NCBI GenBank assembly: GCA_964035795.1 | Contig: OZ038322.1 | Location: forward strand, 15,609,447 to 15,673,446 | From: Pterobdella sp. o SKG-2022 | Taxonomy: Eukaryota > Annelida > Clitellata > Hirudinida > Piscicolidae | DNA: 64,000 bases | Reading direction: 5' to 3' | Shown: positions 43,883-56,570 of the stretch, one piece after another | How positions within the stretch are numbered: the first letter of the stretch is position 1 | Layout of the letters: each line of letters opens with the position of its first letter | Program-made: the position numbers and the translations under genes | The notes under the pieces: generated by a model | What the model saw: the letters and a program-made list of their open reading frames with translations, nothing else | The model's database searches: none | Told to the model about the DNA's origin: nothing

Positions 43883-44739
43883 TTTTAAAAGAAAATTTAT
43901 AAATAACTGTGATGCTCAAACTTTTCATTTTGAAAACATTGATTATAAGCTATAATAAAAATAATTTTTTTCAAATAACTCACTCTTTAAAAACTATTTT
44001 ATAAAATTGAAAAAGATTTCTTAAATTTCAAAGCAAAAATTTTTTCATTTTTTAAAATTAGTATTAAAAGAACTTGACTGGTTGATGAGGAATACAAAGA
44101 AATAGCTCAAAGTAAAAGTGATATGCCTATTCTAAAAAACAACTGAAATCTATTTCAAACCTCCGATATCTAAAAAAATTACAGTTTCCAAATCGAGTTC
44201 TTCATGAGCAAACAAAACTTGAATCAATTGCAAGAATAAAAAAAATTTTCAGATAAAAATCATTTAAACACATTTCAAATTAAATTCAACCAAATTATTT
44301 ACCTTTCATAAACTGGCAAAAATAAATACTTGAATATTTAACAAACTTACGAGAATTACTGTTAAAGTAAGACCGAAACTAAAACAACAACTCTTAGATA
44401 AAGAAAACTTTTTGAGGCAACTGGGAACCCTTTGAAGGCAGTCGCCAAAAAATTTTCCTGGCAATTGTCCGCGGCAATGCTACCAGCATTCTTTCCTGCC
44501 TCCTCTCTCCTTCTTCTTTTATTTAAGTTTAGTTTTTTTTTTGAAGTTTATATCGTTATTTTTTGTTTTTAGTTAGTATGTGAATTCTTATGACAAATAA
44601 GTCTTTCGATATAGGAATTTTGAAAATCAAAAAGCAAGCATTAACAAAATTCCAAGATTACACACATTTAGTACCTTTTGTTGGACGATTTGAGGCCAAC
44701 TAATCAACCAACTTATCCTAGCAGCCCTTAAATCTCATA
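43883..44739. other. Intergenic DNA upstream of SRPRB
   Basis: AT-rich; it should contain the SRPRB promoter. I see no gene here. Confidence 0.5.
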
Positions 44740-46110
44740 AAAGTTAATACAATAATAATAATTGAGATTTTTCTAACGAGAGGTAGAAGAGGAAGCAGAG
44801 TTGATGAAAGAAATAAAAAAATTTGAGTGTTTGAAGTGGAGGAGAGAGCGATAGGTTGATAGGTGAGAAAGCCAAAAAACATGAGAGGAAGAAGAGGGAG
44901 AGGAACAATAAGAACGTTCAAGCTTGTGTAAAGTACGTTTGGATGTGAAATAATCACCATCAAACCATGAAGCTTTGAAAGAGGAAAGACGGTAGGTAAA
45001 AGATTTAATGGGAAGAAGCTCATTCAAAGTATTGGTGAGAAGAGAGTCTAGAGCAAAAACAAAGTCATCAACGTCAGTGAAAGAAGAAGAGTCAAAAAAA
45101 GAAGCCGAAAGAAATGAAAAGTGTTTTGTCAAGTTGAGACCAAGAGCAAGCAGATATCTTAAAAGTAGAGGAAAGTTTAATGGGGTTGGTAGGGGAAGAA
45201 GATAAGGATCAGAGAAAGAGATTGGGTGAGCAAGAATATTAATGGGTTTGATAAAGGATGATGTGATGAAAAGATAAATGGTGTTGCCGGATGAATGAGA
45301 GGGAAAGTGACAATGTTGGGAAAGGCTGAAAAGTTCAAGAAGTTCCAGAAATTTGTTAGTGTAGAAAATAGTTTTTTGTTAAATTGGATGATAAAGTCAT
45401 CTACAATATAAAAAGGAGAGGAAAGAGTATATAGAAATTCAAGTAAGGCAGAGAAATCATTAATAAATGAAGAGAGAGAAGAAGAAAGAGGTCGATAAAT
45501 AACAGCAATTATCAGGGTGAGAGTACCAAATTTCAAAGAAAAAACAAAAGATTCAAAATATTTGAAATTAGAATGAGAAGTTTTGGAGAAAGAAAAGGAA
45601 GATTTGTAAAAAAGACAGATTCCTCCATAAGTGGAAAAAGAGGTAGAAAAAGGATTTTGAAGAGCACGAGCAAGTTCGGGAAAAGAATAAGAGAGAGGAC
45701 AAGCAGAAATGAGAGAAGGAGGACTAGCCGATTCATGCCAGGTCTCATTGAGAGCTAGAAAGTCAAGGTTGGAGTCAGAAAGGAGATTAAAAACATAAAT
45801 AAATTTGTTATTAAGAGATCTTATGTTAAGAAAAGAAATATTAATGGATTTAAGAAGTTTAGAAGAGTTATGAGATGAGTTGGATGATTTAGAATTGAGA
45901 AAAAAAGATTTAGATTTTAAGTGAAAAGAGATGAGTGAGGGGATGTAGAACTGGAGAAAGAAGTAGTGGATGATGAAATACTATTGATAACAGATGAAGA
46001 ACTACAAGATTTAAAATTGATAAAGAAAACCCGCCGCCTGACGATCCGAGGAGGAAGAGAGGAGAATTTGGAAAGACTAAGTAGGAAATCCCGAGAGCAG
46101 GGCATAGGTA
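44740..46110 (-). mobile_element. Non-LTR retrotransposon fragment: apurinic-type endonuclease region
   Basis: Read on the minus strand, consecutive frames give the endonuclease signatures of CR1/L2-like LINEs: INISFLNIRSLNNKF, LDFLALNETWHE, YGGICLFYKSS, LIIAVIYRP, then a segment matching the GDFN block, ISFSDPYLL in place of the SDH block, and the post-endonuclease linker with SFKASWFDGDY. The frame shifts at least three times (around 45740, 45400 and 45150) and the key Asp/His of SDH reads Tyr. No reverse transcriptase follows, so the copy is broken and cut off at its 3' side. Base composition is purine-rich on the plus strand, unlike its surroundings. Confidence 0.75.
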
Positions 46111-46689
46111 TAGAGTGAATACGTAGAATAAGAAAGAAGAAGAGAATTAAAGTTTTGTAGAAAAATAATAATTAAATAAACTAATGAAAACAAAAAAAAA
46201 GAAAATGAAATACTTTAAAAAGGAGAAAAAGCAGTTCATAGCAAAAACAAACCGAGAGAACGGCTGCTAAAAGTGATCTTTCATTCAAACACAGCATTAC
46301 AAGACCAGCGTGACTCGGCACGTGAAAGCCCATACAAGTTTTTTTCCATTAGAGAGTTGTTTCCATTGGCTTTTGAAGGTGATATGGGTTGATGTCGGAT
46401 AGAAAAAAGCTTGTATAAATAAGCCAACTTAGAAATGCAGTTTTTCTTAGATGGGTTCAAGACAAACTCACATACATTGAGCTTTTCTTATGTTAAAATA
46501 ATGAGGAATGAACTATTTTGATAATTTGTTTATGGTAATGTATGAGCCAATTTTCTTTTTTATATAGATTATAATAAGGTATAATTAAAAATCAAGGTAA
46601 TACCTGGCTAGCAATTATGCCTAACTGAATCCAATAAAACAAAAATTGCAATATTTATTATAAGACTGAGAGTTTCGATATTGAATAAC

Positions 46690-46920
46690 TTTTCTAATTA
46701 TTCTTTGAAACTTATGAATAAAATACTACTAGAAAAGACTATTTTAACTGGGACGCTACCTGCTCTAACACATTTTTGTCATCCTTCAAACAGTAGCCAA
46801 GCCTTGGTTAAGCTTCTAAATCAAAAGTTGCGAAGATACCGAAGCATTGTTAGTGGCCACCTTTTTGCCTCAATAACTTTCGAAACTCTTGGCATTAATG
46901 GCACTTATATCTAAGACTAA
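46690..46920 (+). mobile_element. Possible retroelement C-terminal remnant
   Basis: The frame includes GTLPALTHFCHPSNSSQA, KLRRYRSIVSGHLFASITFE and TLGINGTY. The SGH-F-ITFETLG pattern recalls the conserved HFVPIAFETLG-type segment found downstream of reverse transcriptase in some retroelements. It has no neighbours from the same element and ends in a stop at once. Only the short motif supports the call. Confidence 0.4.
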
Positions 46921-47335
46921 GGACTATTCGAACATTTTACTGTTAATTACAGCTTTGAATGATTTATTATTTATTAATGGTTTTTTAATTCTATTGAAAG
47001 AATTGTTATTTAGAATATTAAAATCCAGAACTGTAAATATTTGAGTTTTTCACTGTTCCATCAAGAGGTTTTTTCTTAATATAAATATAGAAACATTTGG
47101 TCAAAAAATCTCATTAAATTTCTTATTCAAACCTTATTGAAACACTCAATAGAATTTTTATTATTTAAAAGTTTAATTTATTAATGTTTTGAAAGCTTCT
47201 ATCAAGTACTCAGAATTGTTTATATGGTGGAAGCACGATTTCTAAATCTCATGAACTATTTTCAAACTAATTATAACTAAAAAACGTAAAATTTTTAAAA
47301 TTTACATCTTGATTAAATAATTGGCTAAAAAAACG

Positions 47336-48631
47336 CTAACATTTATTTTTATCATCCACTTTTTTCTTTTTAGAGCTTGGTTCCCGATCCGAATCGGAAG
47401 AATTTTTACGTTCATTACCATCTTGGTTTTGATCATTTTCTTCCCTATCACTGTCGTCTGTTAGGGAACTGTCACTATCATTACCTTCACATTTTTCTAA
47501 TTCTTCATTTGAATCTTCATCACTTAGTTTATCATCCAAACTTATGAATTTCTTATTATCTCCAGCTTCATCATCATCACTATCTTCAGAATTTTTCTTG
47601 TTTTCATCTTGATCTTGAGTGTCAATATCTTGCACAAGACCAGCAAAAAAACTATCTCTTCTATTTATATCATCTTTTGTCACAAACTTATTTTTAGCAA
47701 ACCCTTTTTTAAAATGTTTTTTCATGATATCCAGATTGGAAACATCCCAAAAACGAATGTGTTCATCGTGGGAGCAACTAGCAATAAAGTTTGAATGATG
47801 ATCTAAAGAAAGGTCTTCTATTGGAGCTCCTCCATGATCTCCCACTATGTCAATAATTCTATTTGGAAAAACACTGACTGCTCTTATAGCATCTGAAGCA
47901 GCTGTCAAAATAAGGTGTGGTTGAAGCTGTACAATTTTTTCAACTGAGTATGGATGGCCTGGAAACCTATCACTGATATTTCCATATTCACCCCAATTGA
48001 AGAAACTCAAAACACCATCCTCCCCACCACATACAACTTTTTCACCATTTTTAACAATTGCCAAAGACTGTAACCCTGCATCCATAAGTTCAGACTGAAT
48101 TTTGAGTTTATGCTTACGAGGATCATATGCAGATAAAGTACCTTCACCACTCGTAACAAGTAAAACCTTACGATCTTCACTTCCTAAAATATCTGTGATA
48201 CAATCATCACTTTCTTTTAGATCCATAACTGGCTCTTTATGTCGCATATCCCACAGTTTTACACCACCATCATCATCTCCTGTACAGATAATGTTTTGAT
48301 TAATTGCATAAATGCTGTAAATAGCAGAACCATGGGCTTTTGTTATTTTTCTAATAACTGTTCCTTGTTCTAAGTCAATACAACAAAATGAATTATCTGA
48401 AGAAGCACTGAAAAGCAAGGTTTCGCCTTCTTTGTTAAATGTCACGCGTCTACATGACTTTTTGAAATTTTTAAATTCCATGATTTCTTTGAAATCATTC
48501 TCTTCTTGATTTACAGAGTATATTAGAACTTTACCTTCAATATTTCCAGCGGCAAGAATGTCTTTTGACGGATGAAACGCAACAGACATCGTTTCAGACG
48601 AACATTTAATAGATTTTTCGTTTTTTTTCAT
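47336..48631 (-). CDS. WDR55: WD repeat-containing protein 55
   Basis: A nucleolar WD40 protein needed for rRNA processing in animals. It is intronless, with 431 residues from the ATG at 48631; the in-frame extension to 48670 begins with TTG and is not used. WD blades are seen as MSVAFHPSKDILAAGNIEG, HGSAIYSIYAINQNIICTGD with DDGGVKLWDMR, and GGEDGVLSFFNWGEYGNISD (a WDR55-specific string). These are followed by AIRAVSVFPNRIIDIVGDHG and ASCSHDEHIRFWDVSNL. The family signature DDINRRDSFFAGLVQD precedes an acidic Asp/Ser/Lys-rich tail ending in a basic nuclear-localisation-like KKKKVDDKNK. It sits 193 bp downstream of PRPF4B on the same strand. Confidence 0.93.
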   Translation of the reverse strand: MKKNEKSIKCSSETMSVAFHPSKDILAAGNIEGKVLIYSVNQEENDFKEIMEFKNFKKSCRRVTFNKEGETLLFSASSDNSFCCIDLEQGTVIRKITKAHGSAIYSIYAINQNIICTGDDDGGVKLWDMRHKEPVMDLKESDDCITDILGSEDRKVLLVTSGEGTLSAYDPRKHKLKIQSELMDAGLQSLAIVKNGEKVVCGGEDGVLSFFNWGEYGNISDRFPGHPYSVEKIVQLQPHLILTAASDAIRAVSVFPNRIIDIVGDHGGAPIEDLSLDHHSNFIASCSHDEHIRFWDVSNLDIMKKHFKKGFAKNKFVTKDDINRRDSFFAGLVQDIDTQDQDENKKNSEDSDDDEAGDNKKFISLDDKLSDEDSNEELEKCEGNDSDSSLTDDSDREENDQNQDGNERKNSSDSDREPSSKKKKVDDKNKC

Positions 48632-48824
48632 TATTGATGATATAATAAATTTATGAGAATAAGAACACAATTTGCACGAAAATTTTAATATCGCTCAAGA
48701 GAGATGTGATGGAAATATGATTGATTATATTCAAATGATTCTTCAAATGAAAATTTAATGACCTAAACCTAGCACAGAGTGTTTATTAATAATTATACCA
48801 AATAATAACATCGGTGAAAACTTT
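48632..48824 (-). promoter_or_regulatory. Short PRPF4B-WDR55 spacer with poly(A) signal
   Basis: On the minus strand an AATAAA lies around 48780-48790, about 40 bases after the PRPF4B stop. It is followed by an AT-rich stretch leading to the WDR55 ATG. This spacer must hold the PRPF4B 3' end and any WDR55 promoter or trans-splice acceptor. Confidence 0.5.
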
Positions 48825-51884
<3,060 letters not shown>

Positions 51885-52218
51885 GACCCATCACCATAAC
51901 ATCATTAACAAAGGGACTTGCAATTGCAAGCAAACCTATATAGGTGAAACAGGGAGAAATGCCACAACCAGGTGGAAAGAGCATGATAGGTAGAAGGGCA
52001 ATTCAGAACCAGCAAAACATATTGCCTTAAACCTTGGACACCGTTTTACCTGGACTTTAATCGAAAGAGCACCTCATGAGAATAAGAAGAGGAAATTATT
52101 AGAAGCGTACCACATTATGTCGAATAAACCTTCTATCAATGATCAAACGGACGTTAAGACTCTTATTTTATTTAGAAATGGTATCACTCAAATGTTTCAT
52201 TTTCTTTGGTTTACTTAA
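51885..52218 (+). mobile_element. Penelope-like element fragment: GIY-YIG endonuclease domain
   Basis: One plus-strand frame reads CNCKQTYIGETGRNATTRWK then EHDR, an in-frame TAG at 51991, then KGNSEPAKHIALNLGHRF, RKLLEAYHIMSNKPSINDQT and LILFRNGIT with a stop at 52218. The Cys motif followed by QTYIGETGR and the later LLEAY-IM-NKPS-ND block are the hallmark of the GIY-YIG domain at the C-terminus of Penelope-like elements. The reverse transcriptase is missing upstream, so this is a truncated, inactivated 3' part of the element. Confidence 0.85.
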
Positions 52219-52415
52219 TATGTTTATTTGCTTTATTTATTGCTTCCATCATTTTTTATCTTATCATTTTTTTATAAATTATTATGATTAATTTATTTAT
52301 TTTATTTTTAATTATTTTTTCTAACAATTTTTATCTTTTAATTAATTAAGCGTTTGAAATTTAAATGTTGACAATGTTTCTATAAAAGTCATTAACGTCC
52401 TTATATTTGTACCTC

Positions 52416-52462
52416 CACTTGACAATGTAAGTTCATCTTACGAAAAGCTTAGTGGAATAAAA
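52416..52462 (+). ncRNA. Hammerhead-like RNA motif, copy 1 (Penelope-like 3' end)
   Basis: Five-base arms CCACT and AGTGG enclose TGACAAT, a GTAAG/CTTAC hairpin, and CGAAAAGCTT. The order (stem, TGANNA-like core, stem, GAAA, stem closure) is that of the minimal hammerhead ribozymes known from Penelope-like elements, but the core deviates from CTGANGA. It lies about 200 bp past the GIY-YIG frame. Activity is not implied. Confidence 0.5.
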
Positions 52463-52509
52463 TAAACTCCCAAAAGTGTTTTCAATTGAATATTCTTGAA
52501 ATTTTTCTA

Positions 52510-52680
52510 AAGAGCACAAGCACTTATTATTAACTAAACTAGCCTATTAACAAATTTGAATCAAACACTTTTATTAACTGAATAATAATACTTGATAATA
52601 TATACTTGATAATGTGAGTTCAACTTACGAAAAGCTTCGTATTATTATTATTCAGTTAATACAAGCACTTATGTTAATAT
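52510..52680 (+). repeat. Second Penelope-like 3' tail copy with hammerhead-like core and long hairpin arms
   Basis: The core at 52604-52638 reads ACTTGATAATGTGAGTTCAA followed by CTTACGAAAAGCTTC. Its inner hairpin GTGAGT/ACTTAC differs in sequence from copy 1 but keeps the pairing. Long arms (52571-52591 and 52638-52660; CTGAATAATAATAC against GTATTATTATTATTCAG) enclose it. The flank resembles the 25.4-kb copy, so this is a dispersed element. Confidence 0.6.
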
Positions 52681-53811
52681 TTATTTTTAAAAAATTTAAT
52701 CGAGAACAGCAAAACAAAACCAAATCAAAAAAAGGCTTTTATAGTGGGAAAAATGGAAAATTTAAAACATCTGATTCGAACCTATTAGTCAGGATAACAC
52801 TATGCTTTCTATAATAATCGTGAACATCCACTTGTAAAGAACTGCATGATGGGAAGCATTTTCAAGCGGGGATAAAGAACGTAAATGTCTTTCAGTGGTT
52901 TTTGAAATAATCCTGGATTTCGAAAAAGCAAAATTTTCATTTATAAATTTTTTAAAAGCAGGAAAAATTCATTTATTTGGTTAAATGATAAAAATAATTT
53001 TAACTTTCAAGTCATTCTGGCTAGAAATTTAGAAGAGCTTTATAAATGTATTTAGTTGGAACAAAATTTTGTTAGCGAAACAGGTGGGCTCATCAAATAT
53101 CGCCTTTAATCAACAATTTTTCTTCGATGGTCAGTTTACTATTTTTAAATGTTTTCCATAGGTATATCAGTAAACAAAAAATTTCCACATCTTCAAGTAT
53201 AAATCATCTTGATTAAAATAAATTTCACTTGCTATTTCATTTTAAGTTTCTATTTTAAAAACATTAAATCCGAAAAGCAAAAATTTCTCAAGTGCTTGTT
53301 AACAAAAGAGATCGAATAAGTAGTGTCCACTTTGTGATTGGAAGTTCCCATTTAGTATGGAAAGCATAAGATATTTTTTACTAACTAATAGAATCGAATC
53401 AGAAAGTACCAATCACAGGGTCTGTCAGAGAAAAACATTATTTACAGTGTGTCATAATGTTGTTATGTTTTATGGGGTTGTTATGTGTTACGGTATTTAA
53501 TGAATGTTAACGTGTTTTTTTCAAGTCTATGATAGGTCCTTTTTGCTTCAATCCTATTGGTCAGTGAAAAAAACATTATGCGTAAAGTGCTTGCCCAATT
53601 TGTGCCTTAAACAGAAACAAAGAAATTGTAGAAAAGAAAATTGAAACAAGTTTTATAAAAACCTAAGATCTAATTCAATAAATATTTTCAAGCTGTGATA
53701 TGAGATTCATAAACTTTGGGTTCAAAACAAAAAGAGCAGCAACGATTTTGGAAGGCAGAAATTGAACGAAAAAATTCGAAAGATTTTAAAATGAGTTTTC
53801 TTTGTTCATCT
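52681..53811. other. Intergenic DNA downstream of the TCAF-like gene
   Basis: No gene is seen. A CCAAT-type inverted repeat (TGTGATTGG at about 53333, CCAATCACA at about 53409) and a loosely repeated GTCAG-GAAAAA-ACATTAT string at about 53422 and 53570 hint at an old small transposon, without firm support. Confidence 0.4.
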
Positions 53812-55893
53812 TCAACAGAGTCTTCCTTGATATTTTTTTTTTATCTTCTCCAGCCTGCTAACATCCAATTCAAATACCGCATCGTTGGGCAGAAACGAAG
53901 GAAATCCTATCAACTGCTTCCTTGCAGTTTCAGAAAAGGGAATTCCCCAAAAATCAGTCCAAGGAGAAAGATCTTTTTCTACTTGTTTGGAGAAGGTGAC
54001 AAACCACAAATCAATTGCTTCTTGGAGTGACGACGGGTTGCTGGTCAAATCGTTGTAAACCCTGAAGACGGCTTTGTAAGAGTCCCAGCTGAAATGATAT
54101 GCTAACTGAGCATAAACAAACAAAGCAACTCCGGGTTTCGACTGCCACACTTCGAAGTTTGCTCCTTGTTGCAAATACTGCTTGGTAGCTGAAATATTAT
54201 TCTTAAGCCACGGGTGGGTGAGTGTAGGTTGCTTGCAAACCTTGTGCATTCCATAAAGTGTGAAAATGTTCACAGTCACCTCAGATGTGCCTTCAAAAGT
54301 CCACGCTGCTTCTTGCATGTTATGACCCATTTCATGAAAAATCCCCCAAAACTTGCCTTCTAAGAAGCTTTTATAATTGAGAAGAAAGTTCTCAGAGTCT
54401 GGTTGTGTGACGTCGAGGTGGGTAACAATGGGGTAGCCAGCATGCATGTAACCAGCTGATGGCTGTTCGTCACTCACCACCCACATTTTTCTGTGCTCGT
54501 CGATGTCCGTACCTTTCAAATCGTGATAACATTCTAACAAGCGATCATACAACTCTAGCACCAACTTGGGGTCATGGAGCCGAGTGACACTCTTAGAAGG
54601 GAAAGTGAAAACTGTATACTTTCCTGAAAGGTCAGCCCACAATCCAGGTTCATGCTTAGTCTCTTCCCACAAGTGAGGTTTCTTAATGTCATAACGTGGA
54701 CATAGCACCACATCATCAATGTTTGCTTTGATTTCAGCATCGTCATCGTCTGGAGACAAAAGATATATTGAACCTCCAAATGGATGAGTCAGTTCATATG
54801 TTTTGCATTCTTCTAACTCTATTTCTTTAAAAATTCTAGGCCAACGTCTGCAAACGTTATCAGTGAGACAGTCAGTGTGGGCGCCCAATATAGCTTTCCA
54901 CGCGCCTTTCACAAAGGTGACCTTCAGGTATGCAACGCATCCAGCAGGAATGTGGCACGAAGTCACGTGGATGTCCTTAAGAGAAGAGTTGAAAAAGACT
55001 GTGGTGCTCTTGCGAGGAGGGAGAGTGTCATAGTCTCCAGGAAAATTTTTAATACCTCGAGCCTTCAAGGTTTTGTTGTCTTGCAGTGAAGACAGGTTAC
55101 ACCACGTATCAAGAACAATTTTTTCAAATCTATTTTTTGAACAAACTTTTTCATTAGTACATAAGGGAGCTGCTAAAGAACAAAATTCTTCCCAGATTTT
55201 CAGGATGGTCGGTTTAAAGGCAAGACATTGAGTCAATGGCAGCTTAATTAACTTCGATATAAACCCAGCATCATATATAACAGATTTAAGCTCTTCTTGC
55301 CTTTTATGTTCTACAGCTTCTGAATATATTTTTGCTATTTTTAAATTTTTATCATAAACTACCCCATCCCAAAATGAGAGGCCAGCTTCTTTAAGAAGGT
55401 TTGAGTATGGGATATCAATGATTGATTGCTTGGGGTTCAACTGCAACCACCCCCAGGGAGTAATCGCCTGTATGAAACCCCCACCTTCTTTCACATATTG
55501 TTCCACTAACTTTTCAGATGTTTTTTCATTGCCAGTGCTTATAAGGATATCATATTTTTTCAAATCTTCAATACTATCAATAGCTGTAGCTGTTCTTAAC
55601 AAGCAAATTTTAATTCCACTTTCTTTTTTGCTTACCCATTTGCGCACATTTTCATAAAATGCATCATTATCAAATTTTTTATCCAAATCATAAATTTCTT
55701 TTCCATATTGATCATGAGAAAAAGCTACTACTCGTCCTTTTTCTAACTGGCTTGTTGCCACTATAACATCTTCATCTTTTTTGCCAGTAACTAGCACCTC
55801 AGCATCATCCCCATAAACCACAATTGTACCTGGATAACCTCTTTTCTGAAATGTTTCTACACCAGCAAGAATAACACTTTTGGATGTTTTCAT
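53812..55893 (-). CDS. TCAF: M60-like peptidase domain protein, TRPM8 channel-associated factor (TCAF/FAM115) homolog
   Basis: Intronless, 693 residues from the ATG at 55893. The N-terminal half shows the glutamine-amidotransferase-like fold of TCAF proteins (ILAGVETFQKRGYPGTIVVY, KGRVVAFSHDQYG, YVKEGGGFIQAITPWGWLQL). The C-terminal M60 (enhancin-like) domain has SAGYMHAGYPIVTHLD and the zinc-metallopeptidase motif FHEMGHNMQ, followed by WTFEGTSEVTVN with the downstream Glu expected for gluzincins. Vertebrate TCAF1/2 bind TRPM8 and have a degraded HExxH; here HEMGH is intact, so protease activity is plausible. The length is shorter than the roughly 920 residues of vertebrate TCAF1, which fits one N-terminal repeat instead of two. 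There is no signal peptide. The gene is divergent from calpain across 677 bp. Confidence 0.9.
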   Translation of the reverse strand: MKTSKSVILAGVETFQKRGYPGTIVVYGDDAEVLVTGKKDEDVIVATSQLEKGRVVAFSHDQYGKEIYDLDKKFDNDAFYENVRKWVSKKESGIKICLLRTATAIDSIEDLKKYDILISTGNEKTSEKLVEQYVKEGGGFIQAITPWGWLQLNPKQSIIDIPYSNLLKEAGLSFWDGVVYDKNLKIAKIYSEAVEHKRQEELKSVIYDAGFISKLIKLPLTQCLAFKPTILKIWEEFCSLAAPLCTNEKVCSKNRFEKIVLDTWCNLSSLQDNKTLKARGIKNFPGDYDTLPPRKSTTVFFNSSLKDIHVTSCHIPAGCVAYLKVTFVKGAWKAILGAHTDCLTDNVCRRWPRIFKEIELEECKTYELTHPFGGSIYLLSPDDDDAEIKANIDDVVLCPRYDIKKPHLWEETKHEPGLWADLSGKYTVFTFPSKSVTRLHDPKLVLELYDRLLECYHDLKGTDIDEHRKMWVVSDEQPSAGYMHAGYPIVTHLDVTQPDSENFLLNYKSFLEGKFWGIFHEMGHNMQEAAWTFEGTSEVTVNIFTLYGMHKVCKQPTLTHPWLKNNISATKQYLQQGANFEVWQSKPGVALFVYAQLAYHFSWDSYKAVFRVYNDLTSNPSSLQEAIDLWFVTFSKQVEKDLSPWTDFWGIPFSETARKQLIGFPSFLPNDAVFELDVSRLEKIKKKYQGRLC

Positions 55894-56570
55894 ATTTTAA
55901 ATCTGTAAAAAATATAAATTGTTTAGTAAAGTATTAAAAAAAATTGGTACATAATTTATTAAAATAAAAAAGCCTTTTTTTAATAATCTCTTCAGTAAAG
56001 AACAAACTTGAATGTTTAAAAGTCGAGTCCACATATGCGGAAGTAAAGGTATTTAAAGATCTTTCAGTTAAAGTCTTTGAGTCACGAAAAGTTAACAATA
56101 CTTCTAAAAGTAAACTTAAAAAATACTTCTTTTTTATTTTATCTTTAGACGTTTAACAGATATTTTTTTATTAAGTATTTAACAACTCTGTTAGAAAATT
56201 CGAAAACCAAATACGTGAAATAATGAAAAAAATATTTATAGAAAATCTGCGTAAAGTTAAACCTTACCTTTCAGCTTCATGAGAAAATTATCATGCCTGT
56301 TTTTATATTTTTACATACTAAAGTAATCTCTGTAAGTTTTTTGTGAATTTCTGAATGAGGAAAGGTACTATATAACCACATCTTATTATAGTACTCCGCT
56401 TTTAAAATTATAATCATTATATGATTATCTGAGATAACGGGTATACATCGTATGTTTGTATCTTCTATTCATTCATATAAGTTCTTTAATAAGAGTACTT
56501 GAATAATATATGCACTTGCAAAAGCATTTTTTTTAATGCAACTTCGCAGAAACATATAGCAAAGACAAAG
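55894..56570. promoter_or_regulatory. Divergent promoter region between TCAF-like and calpain genes
   Basis: 677 bp of AT-rich DNA separates two divergent start codons, so both promoters and 5' UTRs must lie here, unless upstream non-coding exons extend them. No specific element was identified. Confidence 0.45.
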
